Source: Mucilaginibacter phenanthrenivorans (GTDB taxonomy: Bacteria; Bacteroidota; Bacteroidia; Sphingobacteriales; Sphingobacteriaceae). Taken from it: a stretch of 64,000 bases of DNA. Positions 8,681 to 16,724 of the stretch are shown here, piece by piece (within the stretch, counting starts at the first letter, position 1; every line of letters begins with the position of its first letter). The notes under the pieces were generated by a model. It was not told the origin of the DNA. It ran no database searches and worked only from the letters and a program-made list of their open reading frames with translations. The DNA lies in assembly GCF_024721155.1 (NCBI RefSeq), contig NZ_JAHVAP010000003.1, positions 186,001 through 250,000 on the forward strand, written 5' to 3'. The position numbers and the translations under genes are program-made.

Positions 8681-8770
8681 TTGTTAAAGAGGTTGCAAAA
8701 GTTGTAGTAGTAAAAACTATTTCAAATTATAACCTTTACAACATCTACAACGCTTACAACTTTTACAACA
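8681..8770. repeat. Inverted word-repeat (GTTGTAAAAGTTGTAG type) between yicC and gmk
   Basis: Left arm 8681-8715 (words GTTGCAAAAGTTGTAGTAG) and right arm 8731-8770 (words TTTACAACATCTACAACG) are imperfect inverted copies. The repeat starts at the base after the yicC stop codon and ends three bases before the gmk ATG, so it fills the whole spacer. Confidence 0.75.
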
Positions 8771-8773
8771 TAA

Positions 8774-9349
8774 ATGACCAAAGAAGGTAAACTCATCATA
8801 TTTTCAGCGCCATCGGGAGCGGGTAAAACTACCATAGTACATCACTTGCTTAGTAAAATCCCCGATCTTGAGTTTTCCATATCAGCTACTACGCGTAAGT
8901 CGCGCGGCGACGAGGTGAACGGCAAGGACTACTACTTTATAAGCAAGGAAGAGTTTTTGCACAGGATTGCCAAAAAACAATTCGTGGAGTTTGAGGAAGT
9001 TTACAGCGGTACCTTCTATGGTACGCTTCGCACAGAAATTGAACGCATCTGGAAGGACGGCAAAACAGTGATCTTTGATATCGACGTGGAAGGCGGCTTG
9101 CACCTTAAACGCAAATACGAAGAGCAGGCGCTGGCTATATTTGTTCAGCCACCTTCGCTGGAGGTTTTAAAGGAACGTTTAACAGGTCGCGGCACTGATA
9201 GTAAGGAAAAACTGGCCGAGCGCTTCATAAAAGCCGAAAAAGAATTGAATTACGCCCCTCAATTTGATATTATCCTTAAAAATTACGATCTTGAGACTGC
9301 GTGCAAAGAGGCAGAGGATTTGGTGAGCGCTTTTATCTCGCAGAGTTAG
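8774..9349 (+). CDS. gmk: Guanylate kinase
   Basis: Phosphorylates GMP to GDP with ATP. At 191 residues it has normal length. The P-loop SAPSGAGKT spans 11-19; the GMP-binding region includes SISATTRKSRGDEVNGKDYYFIS and the VFDIDVEGG-like segment VIFDIDVEGGLHLK. Its TAG stop runs straight into the left arm of the inverted repeat that surrounds the four-helix-bundle gene. Confidence 0.97.
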   Translation: MTKEGKLIIFSAPSGAGKTTIVHHLLSKIPDLEFSISATTRKSRGDEVNGKDYYFISKEEFLHRIAKKQFVEFEEVYSGTFYGTLRTEIERIWKDGKTVIFDIDVEGGLHLKRKYEEQALAIFVQPPSLEVLKERLTGRGTDSKEKLAERFIKAEKELNYAPQFDIILKNYDLETACKEAEDLVSAFISQS

Positions 9350-9790
9350 TTGGCAGTATTCGGTTGGCAGTTGGCAGTCAATTTTTTATGGGTTCGTATA
9401 AAGATTTATTAGTGTATCAAAAGAGCTTTTCACTTTCGATGGAGATTTTCATTGTCGCTAAACAATTTCCAAAAGAAGAGACATATTCTTTAACTGACCA
9501 AATTAGGCGATCATCACGCTCAACAAATATCTGTACCATTGAGGCTTACCGTAAACGCATATACCCTAATCACTTTATAAGCAAATTAACAGATGCTGAT
9601 ATGGAAAATAGTGAAACACAGGGTTGGTTGGAGTTTGCCTTAGCATGTAATTATGTTTCGAAGGAAATTTATGACAGGCTAAATAACTTATCCGCAGAGA
9701 TAGGTAGACTTATTCAATATATGATAGATAACCCAGGTAAGTTTGGCGCAAAATAAGTTACTGCCAACTGCCAACTAAAAACTGCCCACT
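9346..9790. mobile_element. Candidate intervening-sequence-like element: inverted repeats enclosing a four-helix-bundle gene
   Basis: Left arm (about 9346-9379) has three copies of the word AGTTGGCAGT or near-copies; the right arm (9760-9790) has the inverted words ACTGCCAACTGCCAACT and ACTGCCCACT. The loop is the four-helix-bundle gene. The architecture equals that of the empty word-repeat hairpins elsewhere in the window but with a gene in the loop. It separates gmk from nadD, a neighbour pair otherwise in the same transcription unit. Mobility is inference; no target-site duplication was identified. Confidence 0.5.
9388..9756 (+). CDS. Four-helix-bundle protein of the S23/IVP (bAvd-like) family
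   Basis: A 122-residue helical protein beginning MGSYKDLLVYQKSFSLS. The family pattern is clear: a first helix ending KQFPKEETYSLTDQIRRSSRS, then the NICTIEAYRKR segment (usually A/SIPANIAEG), then helices with LEFALACNYVSKEIYDRLNNLS. Members are encoded in intervening sequences of Leptospira 23S rRNA and are related to the accessory protein Avd of diversity-generating retroelements. No reverse transcriptase or variable repeat is nearby. I chose the ATG at 9388 rather than an open frame reaching 9301, which would overlap gmk and the repeat. It is enclosed by inverted repeats (see the element at 9346-9790). Function unknown; binding of nucleic acid hairpins is a reasonable guess. Confidence 0.85.
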   Translation: MGSYKDLLVYQKSFSLSMEIFIVAKQFPKEETYSLTDQIRRSSRSTNICTIEAYRKRIYPNHFISKLTDADMENSETQGWLEFALACNYVSKEIYDRLNNLSAEIGRLIQYMIDNPGKFGAK

Positions 9791-9791
9791 G

Positions 9792-10367
9792 ATGAAAATA
9801 GGCTTGCTATTCGGTTCATTTAATCCTGTACATGTTGGTCACCTTATCATCGCTAATTACATGGCGAATTACACTGCACTCGATAAGGTGTGGCTTGTAG
9901 TTTCCCCGCAAAATCCGCTCAAAAAATATGGCGATCTAATCAATACCTATGATCGCCTGGAGATGTGCAAGCTTGCTACAGATAATTCAAAAAATATCGA
10001 AGTAAGTGACGTGGAATTAAAGCTCCCACAACCGTCTTATACCATTGATACCCTCGCCCATCTAAAAGAAAAATATCCTCAACACGAATTTGCATTGATA
10101 ATGGGGTCCGACAACCTGGTATCATTGCCCAAATGGAAAAATTACAAGCTAATTCTTCGTGATTACCAGATCTACGTTTACCCCCGCCCGGGCTATGAAA
10201 ACACCGACCTGGCAACCCACCCGTCGGTAACCATTACTATGACTCCACTTATGGAGTTATCAGCTACATTCATCCGGAAATCATTATCCGAGAAAAAGAA
10301 TGTGCAATACTTTGTTCCAGATTCAGTTTTGAATTTTATAGAGAGCAAGAATCTTTACGGGAAGTAG
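9792..10367 (+). CDS. nadD: Nicotinate-nucleotide adenylyltransferase
   Basis: Transfers AMP from ATP to nicotinate mononucleotide in NAD synthesis. The 191-residue protein has the nucleotidyltransferase motif GSFNPVHVGHL (8-18) and the second signature LSATFIRKSL (the ISSTxIR-like element) before the C-terminal helix. The ATG at 9792 follows immediately after the right arm of the repeat around the four-helix-bundle gene. The next spacer holds another word-repeat before miaE. Confidence 0.96.
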   Translation: MKIGLLFGSFNPVHVGHLIIANYMANYTALDKVWLVVSPQNPLKKYGDLINTYDRLEMCKLATDNSKNIEVSDVELKLPQPSYTIDTLAHLKEKYPQHEFALIMGSDNLVSLPKWKNYKLILRDYQIYVYPRPGYENTDLATHPSVTITMTPLMELSATFIRKSLSEKKNVQYFVPDSVLNFIESKNLYGK

Positions 10368-10370
10368 CTT

Positions 10371-10467
10371 AAAGGTTGATTGGTTGATTAAGTGAGTGGT
10401 TGATCGGGTTAAAAGCCGTACGAGGAAATTAACTTTATCAACCTAATCCAACTCAATCAACTATTAA
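10371..10467. repeat. Inverted word-repeat (GGTTGATTGGTTGAT type) between nadD and miaE
   Basis: Left arm 10373-10410 is built from GGTTGATTGGTTGATTAAG-like words; right arm 10433-10467 from ATCAACCTAATCCAACTCAATC. They are imperfect inverted copies around a short loop. The right arm ends directly at the -7 element of miaE. Confidence 0.7.
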
Positions 10468-10468
10468 C

Positions 10469-10476
10469 TAAATTTG
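10469..10476 (+). promoter_or_regulatory. -7 promoter element of miaE
   Basis: TAAATTTG matches TAnnTTTG and sits five bases before the GTG start of miaE, so a leaderless or nearly leaderless transcript is possible. No -33 TTG is visible. Confidence 0.35.
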
Positions 10477-10481
10477 CTCCT

Positions 10482-11081
10482 GTGAGCGAAAAAACCATTC
10501 TTAAGCTGCAATTACCTACCGACCCGCTTTGGGTTAAGAACGTTGTTGAAAGCAATATCGAAGAGCTTTTAACCGATCATGCCTTTTGCGAACAAAAAGC
10601 TGCCAGCAACGCCATTACGCTTATCGTACAGAACCCCAATTTGTCAGACCTGGTGCAGGAAATGACCATGCTGGTACAGGAGGAAATGGATCACTTTAAA
10701 CGGGTACATGATATTATCCTGCAGCGCGGCTTTGTGCTTGGCCGTGAACGCAAGGACAACTACGTGAATGAACTGCGTAAATTCATTATCATCGGTGGCG
10801 GCCGTACAGTGCAGCTGATTGATCGGTTACTTTTCTCGGCAATGATTGAGGCGCGCAGCTGCGAACGCTTCAAAGTATTGTCTGAAAATATAAATGATGA
10901 ACAGCTTTCAGTATTCTATCATGAACTGATGATCAGCGAGGCCACCCACTATGCCATGTTCATCCGCCTGGCCAGAAAATATGCTGATGGCATAGACGTT
11001 GAAAAACGCTGGACGGAATTTTTGGCTTATGAAGCGGAAGTTGTTAAAAACTACGGCAAAACCGAAACCATCCACGGGTAA
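10482..11081 (+). CDS. miaE: tRNA 2-methylthio-N6-isopentenyladenosine-37 hydroxylase
   Basis: A ferritin-like di-iron monooxygenase that hydroxylates the isopentenyl group of ms2i6A37 in tRNA. The 199-residue protein has the expected four-helix pattern with metal-ligand motifs: ELLTDHAFCEQKAA, the EEMDHFKRVHDI pair, the EARSCERFK segment and the ISEATHYAMF pair. The start is GTG at 10482, since no ATG is available in the right place. It is probably the last gene of the yicC-gmk-nadD-miaE neighbourhood, possibly with its own promoter. Confidence 0.93.
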   Translation: MSEKTILKLQLPTDPLWVKNVVESNIEELLTDHAFCEQKAASNAITLIVQNPNLSDLVQEMTMLVQEEMDHFKRVHDIILQRGFVLGRERKDNYVNELRKFIIIGGGRTVQLIDRLLFSAMIEARSCERFKVLSENINDEQLSVFYHELMISEATHYAMFIRLARKYADGIDVEKRWTEFLAYEAEVVKNYGKTETIHG

Positions 11082-11408
11082 ACTACCCCTTTCTTCTCAC
11101 CCCATTCCGACAGGAACTTTATTTATCGACAAAAAACCCTCGTTTAGCGACACATTATGGCGCCAGGCCTTTCTCTATCATAGTTTTACATCAGTTAATG
11201 GATTTATTAATCACTTTAATTTTTGTACGATGGAGCGGAAAAATCTTATAAAATATTTGTGCTAAGGATGCAGTTCGGTTTGTGGGTAATGAGGTGCACG
11301 GAGGATAAAAGATCAGCTAATATGTACAATAAGAATTTTGCCAAATCATACAAATCAGCTAATATCAGTGATTAATAATACCCCGTTTTTCATAATAGAT
11401 TGTTGTTT
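11082..11408. other. Gene-poor spacer
   Basis: No convincing coding frame. An 88-residue frame at 10999-11265 mostly overlaps miaE and is not credible. The words ATCAGCTAATAT occur twice (about 11312 and 11355). A small RNA or leader ending at the hairpin at 11409-11443 would fit the layout but I see no promoter match strong enough to report. Confidence 0.4.
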
Positions 11409-11443
11409 AAGCGTCTGCATAGGAGTGTGCAGGCGCTTTTTTT
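11409..11443 (+). terminator. Hairpin with T-tract overlapping the start of the type IX secreted gene
   Basis: AAGCGTCTGCA (11409-11419) pairs with TGCAGGCGCTT (11427-11437) with one G-T wobble, giving an 11-bp stem and a loop of about seven bases, followed by a T run to 11443. This is a classical intrinsic terminator, yet it spans the most likely GTG start at 11425 of the next gene. It may end an upstream transcript or act as an attenuator. Confidence 0.65.
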
Positions 11444-13341
11444 ACGTCGTCCTTTTTGGCGGAGTCATGATAATAGGAAGCCTCCAAATCAGTAATGCCC
11501 AAAGCCTTGGCGACCCGGTGGTTCACATTACCTTTGGCTCTGGTACCACCACACATGCCGGAGCCTTGCCCGCTGATTCCGGCTCCACCAGCTATACGTA
11601 TACTTCTGCTGATTTCCCAAGTGATGGCTCATATACTATTGAGAATACAACCAACAGTCCTAATATATGGTGGACCACTACCGACCATACCGGCAACACC
11701 GGCGGTTACATGATGGTAGTAAATGCCAGCGTCTCAAAAACCGATTATTTTTATAAGCGAGAGGTTGATGGACTTTGCAGCGGGACCACGTACCAGTTCT
11801 CCGCATGGATTGGCAATCTTTTAAGGAGCAGGGACATTAGTCCGCCGAATATTACCTTTTCTATTGAAACTACAGCTGGCGCTGTTATTCAAAGTTATAA
11901 CACGGGAACCGTTGCCCTGCAAACCGCTGGTTTTAAATGGATCCAGTACGCATTTAATTTTACCTTACCGGCGGGTACGTCCAACATCATCATAAAAATG
12001 AGCAACAACAGCAATGGCGGCGCTCCTGCCAATGATCTGGCGCTTGACGATATTACCTTCAGCCCTTATGGCCCATCGATGGTTGCCAGCTTTAGTACAA
12101 CATCAGCAACAACAACCGCTACCGAATGTGCGGGGCAAACACAAGCATATACGTTAACGGCACAGCCTGCTTCGGGCTACACAAGCCCGGCTTACCAGTG
12201 GCAGGTAAAAACAGGTACCACCTGGGTTGATATTGCGGGAGCAACCACATTGTCGTATAAAGTCAACCCAACCGCCGCAGGCACTTACGAGTATAGAATA
12301 ACGACAGCTGAATCGGCAAACATTAGCTCGGAAAGCTGCAGGGTGGCATCTAATGTGCTTACGTTAACAGTAAATAGCGCACTTGTAATTACGGCCGGGG
12401 CAAATTCACCATTGTGCAGTGGCAACACGTTAAACCTTACCGCAACCAGCGGGACAAGCTACAGTTGGACGGGACCTAATGGTTTCACTTCAAAACTTCA
12501 AAACCCTACAATCGCTGCCATCACCACTGCCGCTGCCGGGGACTATACTGTAACTGTAACAAATGGCACCTGCTCGGCAAGCTCAACCACTGCCGTTAAA
12601 GTATACGAACAACCTGTTGCCAGTGCAGGCAGCGATGTTACTATTTGTGAAGGTGATAGCACCCCATTAACTGCAAGCGGTGGGCTAAGTTATAGCTGGC
12701 AGCCAACCACGGGGCTATCGGATCCAGGTATTGCAAACCCCGTTGCAAGCCCTACAGACACAACCACCTATACAGTTACCGTAAGCAATAGTAATGCATG
12801 TACATCAACAGCTTCAGTAACAGTAAATGTGCTAAAGAAGCCGGTGGCCAATGCCGGTGCCGACAAGGAAATTACACAAGGTCAAAGCACCACCCTCAGC
12901 GGCAGCGCGAAAGGAACGGATGTATCCTACTACTGGACGCCGAATACTTATTTAAGTGATAATACCGTGCTTCACCCGGTTGCTACGCCTACCGAAGATA
13001 TAACATACACACTGCATGTAACATCTGGCGTTGGCTGTGGCACCGAGGCTACGGATGACGTTTTTGTGCGGGTTTATAAAACTATCACTATCCCCAATAC
13101 CTTTACGCCAAATAGTGACGGCACCAATGATACCTGGAACATCAAAGCGCTGGACACCTATCCCGAATCGTTAACGCAGGTGTTTGACCGCTACGGTGGT
13201 ATAGTTTTCAAAAGTATAGGATACGCTATTCCCTGGGATGGAACCTATCACAATAAAAACGTGCCAACAGGGACTTATTATTACCTGATAGATCTGAAAA
13301 ACGGGAAGAAGTTTTCTGGATGGGTGTTGCTGGTGAGGTAA
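11425..13341 (+). CDS. Large secreted adhesin-like protein with gliding/T9SS type B sorting domain
   Basis: From GTG 11425 the protein has 638 residues and begins with a good signal peptide (CRRFF, then a hydrophobic run, then ISNA-Q). The frame is open further upstream to 11338, and an ATG at 11467 would cut the signal peptide short, so the start is uncertain. After it come a beta-sandwich domain of carbohydrate-binding type (about residues 30-190), several Ig/PKD-like repeats with recurrent CSG/CEGDS and TYTVTVSN motifs, and a C-terminal CHU_C domain (TITIPNTFTPNSDGTNDTW to FSGWVLLVR). This C-terminal domain directs type IX secretion and surface attachment. Binding partner unknown. No catalytic motif seen. 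Confidence 0.82.
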   Translation: MCRRFFYVVLFGGVMIIGSLQISNAQSLGDPVVHITFGSGTTTHAGALPADSGSTSYTYTSADFPSDGSYTIENTTNSPNIWWTTTDHTGNTGGYMMVVNASVSKTDYFYKREVDGLCSGTTYQFSAWIGNLLRSRDISPPNITFSIETTAGAVIQSYNTGTVALQTAGFKWIQYAFNFTLPAGTSNIIIKMSNNSNGGAPANDLALDDITFSPYGPSMVASFSTTSATTTATECAGQTQAYTLTAQPASGYTSPAYQWQVKTGTTWVDIAGATTLSYKVNPTAAGTYEYRITTAESANISSESCRVASNVLTLTVNSALVITAGANSPLCSGNTLNLTATSGTSYSWTGPNGFTSKLQNPTIAAITTAAAGDYTVTVTNGTCSASSTTAVKVYEQPVASAGSDVTICEGDSTPLTASGGLSYSWQPTTGLSDPGIANPVASPTDTTTYTVTVSNSNACTSTASVTVNVLKKPVANAGADKEITQGQSTTLSGSAKGTDVSYYWTPNTYLSDNTVLHPVATPTEDITYTLHVTSGVGCGTEATDDVFVRVYKTITIPNTFTPNSDGTNDTWNIKALDTYPESLTQVFDRYGGIVFKSIGYAIPWDGTYHNKNVPTGTYYYLIDLKNGKKFSGWVLLVR

Positions 13342-13343
13342 TT

Positions 13344-13447
13344 CAGTTCATAGATCATGGTTGATAGTTCATGGCCGCTTCACAAACTTGCTATGCCCAT
13401 TCACAATTTCCTTCCGACCATGAACCATCATCTATGAACCATCAACC
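13344..13447. repeat. Inverted word-repeat (GTTGATGGTTCAT family), copy 1
   Basis: Left arm 13344-13374 (CAGTTCATAGATCATGG...) and right arm 13418-13447 (CCATGAACCATCATC...) are imperfect inverted copies. The right arm encodes the last codons and the TAG stop of the flavin monooxygenase gene. The same family occurs at 17897-17927, 23668-23816 and 56980-57063, each with a similar short lead-in (a CTTTT/CTTCC run followed by a pyrimidine-rich base pair before ATGAAC). Confidence 0.78.
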
Positions 13448-15039
13448 ACTCCCACCACATTCTTAAAATAATTATCCATCAGCACCATATCTATCTTATC
13501 ATTCAAAAAGCCGATATACATATCGGGCCTTACAATGATGGACTTGCCCACTTTTTCATTTACCTCGAACGTATCAAATATGGGTTGGTTTTTGGCTGAT
13601 TTGGGCAGGTAGAAGAAGTTAAGCATACCCGGGTATTTGTTGGTGATCCATTTAGCCATAGCGAAAAGATCCATTTCGGCAACCTTACCTAATATAATGA
13701 GCGTAAAACCCGGTTTACTGCACCATTCGTGCAGGTCGGTTTCCTGTTGTTTTTTTTCGTCGAAAACTTTTAAGTAGGGCAGCCTGTCGCCCGCTTTTAT
13801 TTGGGTTGATTGGCTACCGTGAAGATTTATTGCGCTATCGCGATAGCTGATCCCGGTTTGCGATACCTGTTTAAAAAAAGCTCTCCTGATGTTAGTATTA
13901 CCCCAGGCAATTTTTAAAACGGCTGGTATTACAAAGCGCTTGATCAATCCGCTGAACCAGCTACCCGACATGATGACAGCAAAAATTCTATCAGTTGTAC
14001 TCAGCAATCTTTTTGCCACCGGCATGCGTTCGGCAGCGTAGCTTTCAAGGATCTTTATATTAAACAGGCCATTAGCCACACCTGCCAGTTTCCATGCCAG
14101 GTTATAAGCATCCTGCAAGCCTGTATTCATGCCCTGCCCGCCAACCGGGGAGTGGATATGCGCGGCATCGCCCACCAAAAAGCAACGCTGCGCCCTAAAG
14201 TTATCGGCCATACGGTGGTGCAGCCTGTAAGTGGTGAACCAATAGTTTTTCACAACATTTACAGATAAACCGCTCGTTTTATCAAGTGCCGGCAAAATGT
14301 CTTCAAGTGCCAGGTCTGTTTTATTTTCCAGTTCTTCAGGCAAATTGCCTAATGCTCGATACCGGTTTGGCTCCGGCATGGGGAAAAATGCAGAGAAGCC
14401 TTTTTTTGCGAGATAAAGGTGCACTTTACCATCGTTTAATACCGGGTTATCAACTTCAAGATCCGCCAGGTAAAAATTATGGCTATATGTTTCGCCATTA
14501 AACGGGATCTTCGATTGCTTACGGACTACGCTGTGTGCGCCATCAGCCCCAACCACCCAATCGCAGGTAAGGTTGGTAAAATGATCGCCATTTTGTAACT
14601 GAACCTGAACCTGTGATTCGGTTTGCGTTAAGGAAGTTAACTTGGTTTCCCAGTAAACCGGACAGCAATTTACGGTAAGGTAATCAAGCAATAAGCGCTC
14701 GTTTTTACTTTGCTGATATAAAAGAATATAAGGAAATGGTGTTTGACCCTCGCCGGCATCGCCAAATGTTAGATTTGCCACTTCAGCGCCATCCGTGTTA
14801 AAAACCACACCACCTGCCTGCTTTCCGTTCGCAATAACCTTATCGATAACGCCCATTTGTGCGTAGATCTCCAGCGAACGCGCCTGAACCGCCAGCGCCT
14901 TTGACTCATCAGTCGGCCCCTGTTTAATATCTATTATTACAGGCTGAACCCCATGCCGCAGTAATTGCGCCGCCATCATCAATCCTGATGGGCCTGCGCC
15001 GACTATCAATACTTTGGTATGGGTTTCGGTAATTATCAC
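13432..15039 (-). CDS. FAD-dependent aromatic-ring-type monooxygenase
   Basis: A 535-residue flavoprotein of the PheA/TfdB (p-hydroxybenzoate hydroxylase-like) family. The Rossmann motif VLIVGAGPSGLMMAA is at about 9-23, the second FAD motif GDAAHIHSPVGGQGMNTGLQD is mid-protein, and the DG-type motif VVGADGAHSVVR precedes it. The C-terminal part has the thioredoxin-like fold typical of this family. Substrate not deducible. The start is GTG (15037-15039), immediately after the TAA of the upstream methyltransferase gene, so the two are translationally adjacent. The last residues (VVDGS) and the stop are written in an intergenic word-repeat, so the natural C-terminus may have been altered. Confidence 0.88.
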   Translation of the reverse strand: MIITETHTKVLIVGAGPSGLMMAAQLLRHGVQPVIIDIKQGPTDESKALAVQARSLEIYAQMGVIDKVIANGKQAGGVVFNTDGAEVANLTFGDAGEGQTPFPYILLYQQSKNERLLLDYLTVNCCPVYWETKLTSLTQTESQVQVQLQNGDHFTNLTCDWVVGADGAHSVVRKQSKIPFNGETYSHNFYLADLEVDNPVLNDGKVHLYLAKKGFSAFFPMPEPNRYRALGNLPEELENKTDLALEDILPALDKTSGLSVNVVKNYWFTTYRLHHRMADNFRAQRCFLVGDAAHIHSPVGGQGMNTGLQDAYNLAWKLAGVANGLFNIKILESYAAERMPVAKRLLSTTDRIFAVIMSGSWFSGLIKRFVIPAVLKIAWGNTNIRRAFFKQVSQTGISYRDSAINLHGSQSTQIKAGDRLPYLKVFDEKKQQETDLHEWCSKPGFTLIILGKVAEMDLFAMAKWITNKYPGMLNFFYLPKSAKNQPIFDTFEVNEKVGKSIIVRPDMYIGFLNDKIDMVLMDNYFKNVVGVVDGS

Positions 15040-15753
15040 TTACAGTTTATGGAAGATTAAAAAGATAGTGGGCCGCTTATGCAACTCCGGGACCTTCTTT
15101 TGCCAGTCGGCGATGGTTTTAGTTTGAATAAATTCTGTTGGTGCGGTTATGTCGCACGCTATACATAAACGTGTTTTTGGGTGTGCGGTTTTCAAAATCT
15201 CTTCCAGCATGGGATTGTTGCGGAAAGGCGTTTCGATAAACAGCTGCGTTTGGTCGTTCTTTTCCGAAAGCATTTCGAGTTCCTTTATTTTTTTGCTGCG
15301 AGCCGCTTTATCAATTGGCAAGTACCCGTGAAAGGTAAAACTTTGCCCGCTAAAGCCGGACGCCATCAGCGCCATCAAAATTGAACTTGGCCCAACCAGC
15401 GGCACCACCTTTATGCCCATTCGATGGGCCTTTTCCACCAGCTCCGCACCCGGATCGGCAATGCCCGGGCAACCGGCTTCACTCATGATCCCCACATCGG
15501 TACCACCCTGCAATCCTTTGAAGAATTCGGCAGTGCCGTCTGCACGGTTATGTTTGCCATAGTCGTGGATCAGCAATTCGCTTTGCGGCGTTTTCAAACC
15601 GGCCTCCTTTAAAAAGCGGCGCGCAGTTTTTTCATTCTCTACAATATACTCCTTGATACTGTTTATGGTATCAACAAGATATGGCGTAAATGATTTTGCG
15701 GCGGCTTCGTCGGCAAGGGGTACGGGGATCAAATAAAGGGTTCCTAAAGGCAT
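15040..15753 (-). CDS. RsmI-like SAM-dependent (tetrapyrrole methylase fold) methyltransferase
   Basis: A 237-residue protein of the tetrapyrrole methylase superfamily. It opens GTLYLIPVPLAD and has the core motifs SEAGCPGIADPGAELV and PLVGPSSILMALMASGFSGQSFTFHGYLP, which match the RsmI/YraL branch that 2'-O-methylates 16S rRNA. The N-terminus differs from classical RsmI, as in the second Bacteroidota paralogue, so the exact target is uncertain. It is directly followed by the flavin monooxygenase gene and divergent from the next gene. Confidence 0.85.
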   Translation of the reverse strand: MPLGTLYLIPVPLADEAAAKSFTPYLVDTINSIKEYIVENEKTARRFLKEAGLKTPQSELLIHDYGKHNRADGTAEFFKGLQGGTDVGIMSEAGCPGIADPGAELVEKAHRMGIKVVPLVGPSSILMALMASGFSGQSFTFHGYLPIDKAARSKKIKELEMLSEKNDQTQLFIETPFRNNPMLEEILKTAHPKTRLCIACDITAPTEFIQTKTIADWQKKVPELHKRPTIFLIFHKL

Positions 15754-15808
15754 ATTGCAAAATTGCTGTTTTTTGTTTAATTTAAGCTATCGAAAGGAGA
15801 TTGAAAAA

Positions 15809-16525
15809 ATGAAGTCATTAGGCATTAACTGGTTTATTGAGGGTTCTATCGATTTTGAGTATAAAAAGTACATCCTGCTCGACTATCTGCAGGAAATAAA
15901 CCGGCATTTTGACAAGAGCAAATTGTACCCTAATCTTGCCGACCTGGTATTTCATTTCAATAACCTGCTGTATTTTAAGAAGAATAAAAGCATGATGCAG
16001 CAATCCTTTCCGCAACGGCTAACAAAAGCTGATATAGACGCGGTGAAGCTTACCTATCAAAAAATTGTGGATGACGACAGCACCATGCAGCAAATCGAAC
16101 AAATCATCACTTTCGCCCTGCAAAAAATGGACCCCGCTATTCAAACCGGCAGGGAGATCTATGATTTTGTTGAGAGCCGGTTGAATATCGATCCTGTTGG
16201 CATTGTACCACTGTTACCTTACCATGGCTATTTCTCATTAAAAAACGGCAGCGAGCGTACCAACTTTATTTACGAATACCAGATCACCCTATTTGAAAAC
16301 AAGGATGACAAATACCGGGGTATCAATATCAGCTTCATCGATACCTGGGAGCAAAGCATTATAAATACCCCCGAGGCCCTAAAACTCGATCTCATCCGCA
16401 GAAATAAATACCTGCCTAATCCAGCCGTTTATTACGTGCAAAGCGATATTACCTTTCCGCTGGAGCAAACGTTGCTGCCCGTGGCGAAAAGGAGTTTGGT
16501 GAAGTATATTTCAAATGCAGCGTAA
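15809..16525 (+). CDS. Conserved protein of unknown function
   Basis: A 238-residue cytoplasmic-looking protein starting MKSLGINWFIEGSIDFEYKKY. The ATG at 15809 is preceded by AAAGGAGA, an unusually good ribosome binding site for this phylum, so I prefer it to an in-frame start at 15755. Mostly helical with an FVESRLNIDPVGIVPLLPYHGYF segment in the middle and a C-terminal beta-rich part. I do not recognise a domain. Similar proteins seem to be widespread in Bacteroidota, which is memory rather than a search. It is divergent from the methyltransferase gene. Confidence 0.7.
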   Translation: MKSLGINWFIEGSIDFEYKKYILLDYLQEINRHFDKSKLYPNLADLVFHFNNLLYFKKNKSMMQQSFPQRLTKADIDAVKLTYQKIVDDDSTMQQIEQIITFALQKMDPAIQTGREIYDFVESRLNIDPVGIVPLLPYHGYFSLKNGSERTNFIYEYQITLFENKDDKYRGINISFIDTWEQSIINTPEALKLDLIRRNKYLPNPAVYYVQSDITFPLEQTLLPVAKRSLVKYISNAA

Positions 16526-16565
16526 ATAAATGCGTTATTGCGAAAGTAAACTGACAAGGGAAGGC

Positions 16566-16670
16566 TGTCATGTTGAGGCACTCGAAGCATGTGGGCAAAG
16601 GCCTCTGCACCATGCTTAGCACGCGGATTGGCCTCTGCGCACGTCGCCCTTCGAGTGCCTCAGGGTGACA
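16566..16670. repeat. Palindromic repeat (TGTCATGTTGAGGCACTCGAAG type)
   Basis: Outer arms 16566-16587 and 16649-16670 (ending GAGTGCCTCAGGGTGACA) are near-perfect inverted copies; the interior contains the further inverted words GCCTCTGC and GCATG. It lies between two convergent genes and could fold into a long stem. It resembles a dispersed REP/MITE-like element. Confidence 0.78.
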
Positions 16671-16724
16671 CCCCTTCACAAGTTGAATATAAATGTCATG
16701 AGTAGGAACGATAGGACGATTTAC

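Noticed and set aside
9301..9390. Upstream extension of the four-helix-bundle gene to 9301
   Set aside because: The extra codons overlap gmk and the left repeat arm; the family starts near MGSYKDLLVYQKS.
9388..9756. Avd accessory gene of a diversity-generating retroelement
   Set aside because: No reverse transcriptase, template repeat or variable repeat is visible within the window.
10999..11265. 88-residue frame after miaE
   Set aside because: Its first third overlaps miaE in another frame, the rest has no ribosome binding site or family-like sequence.
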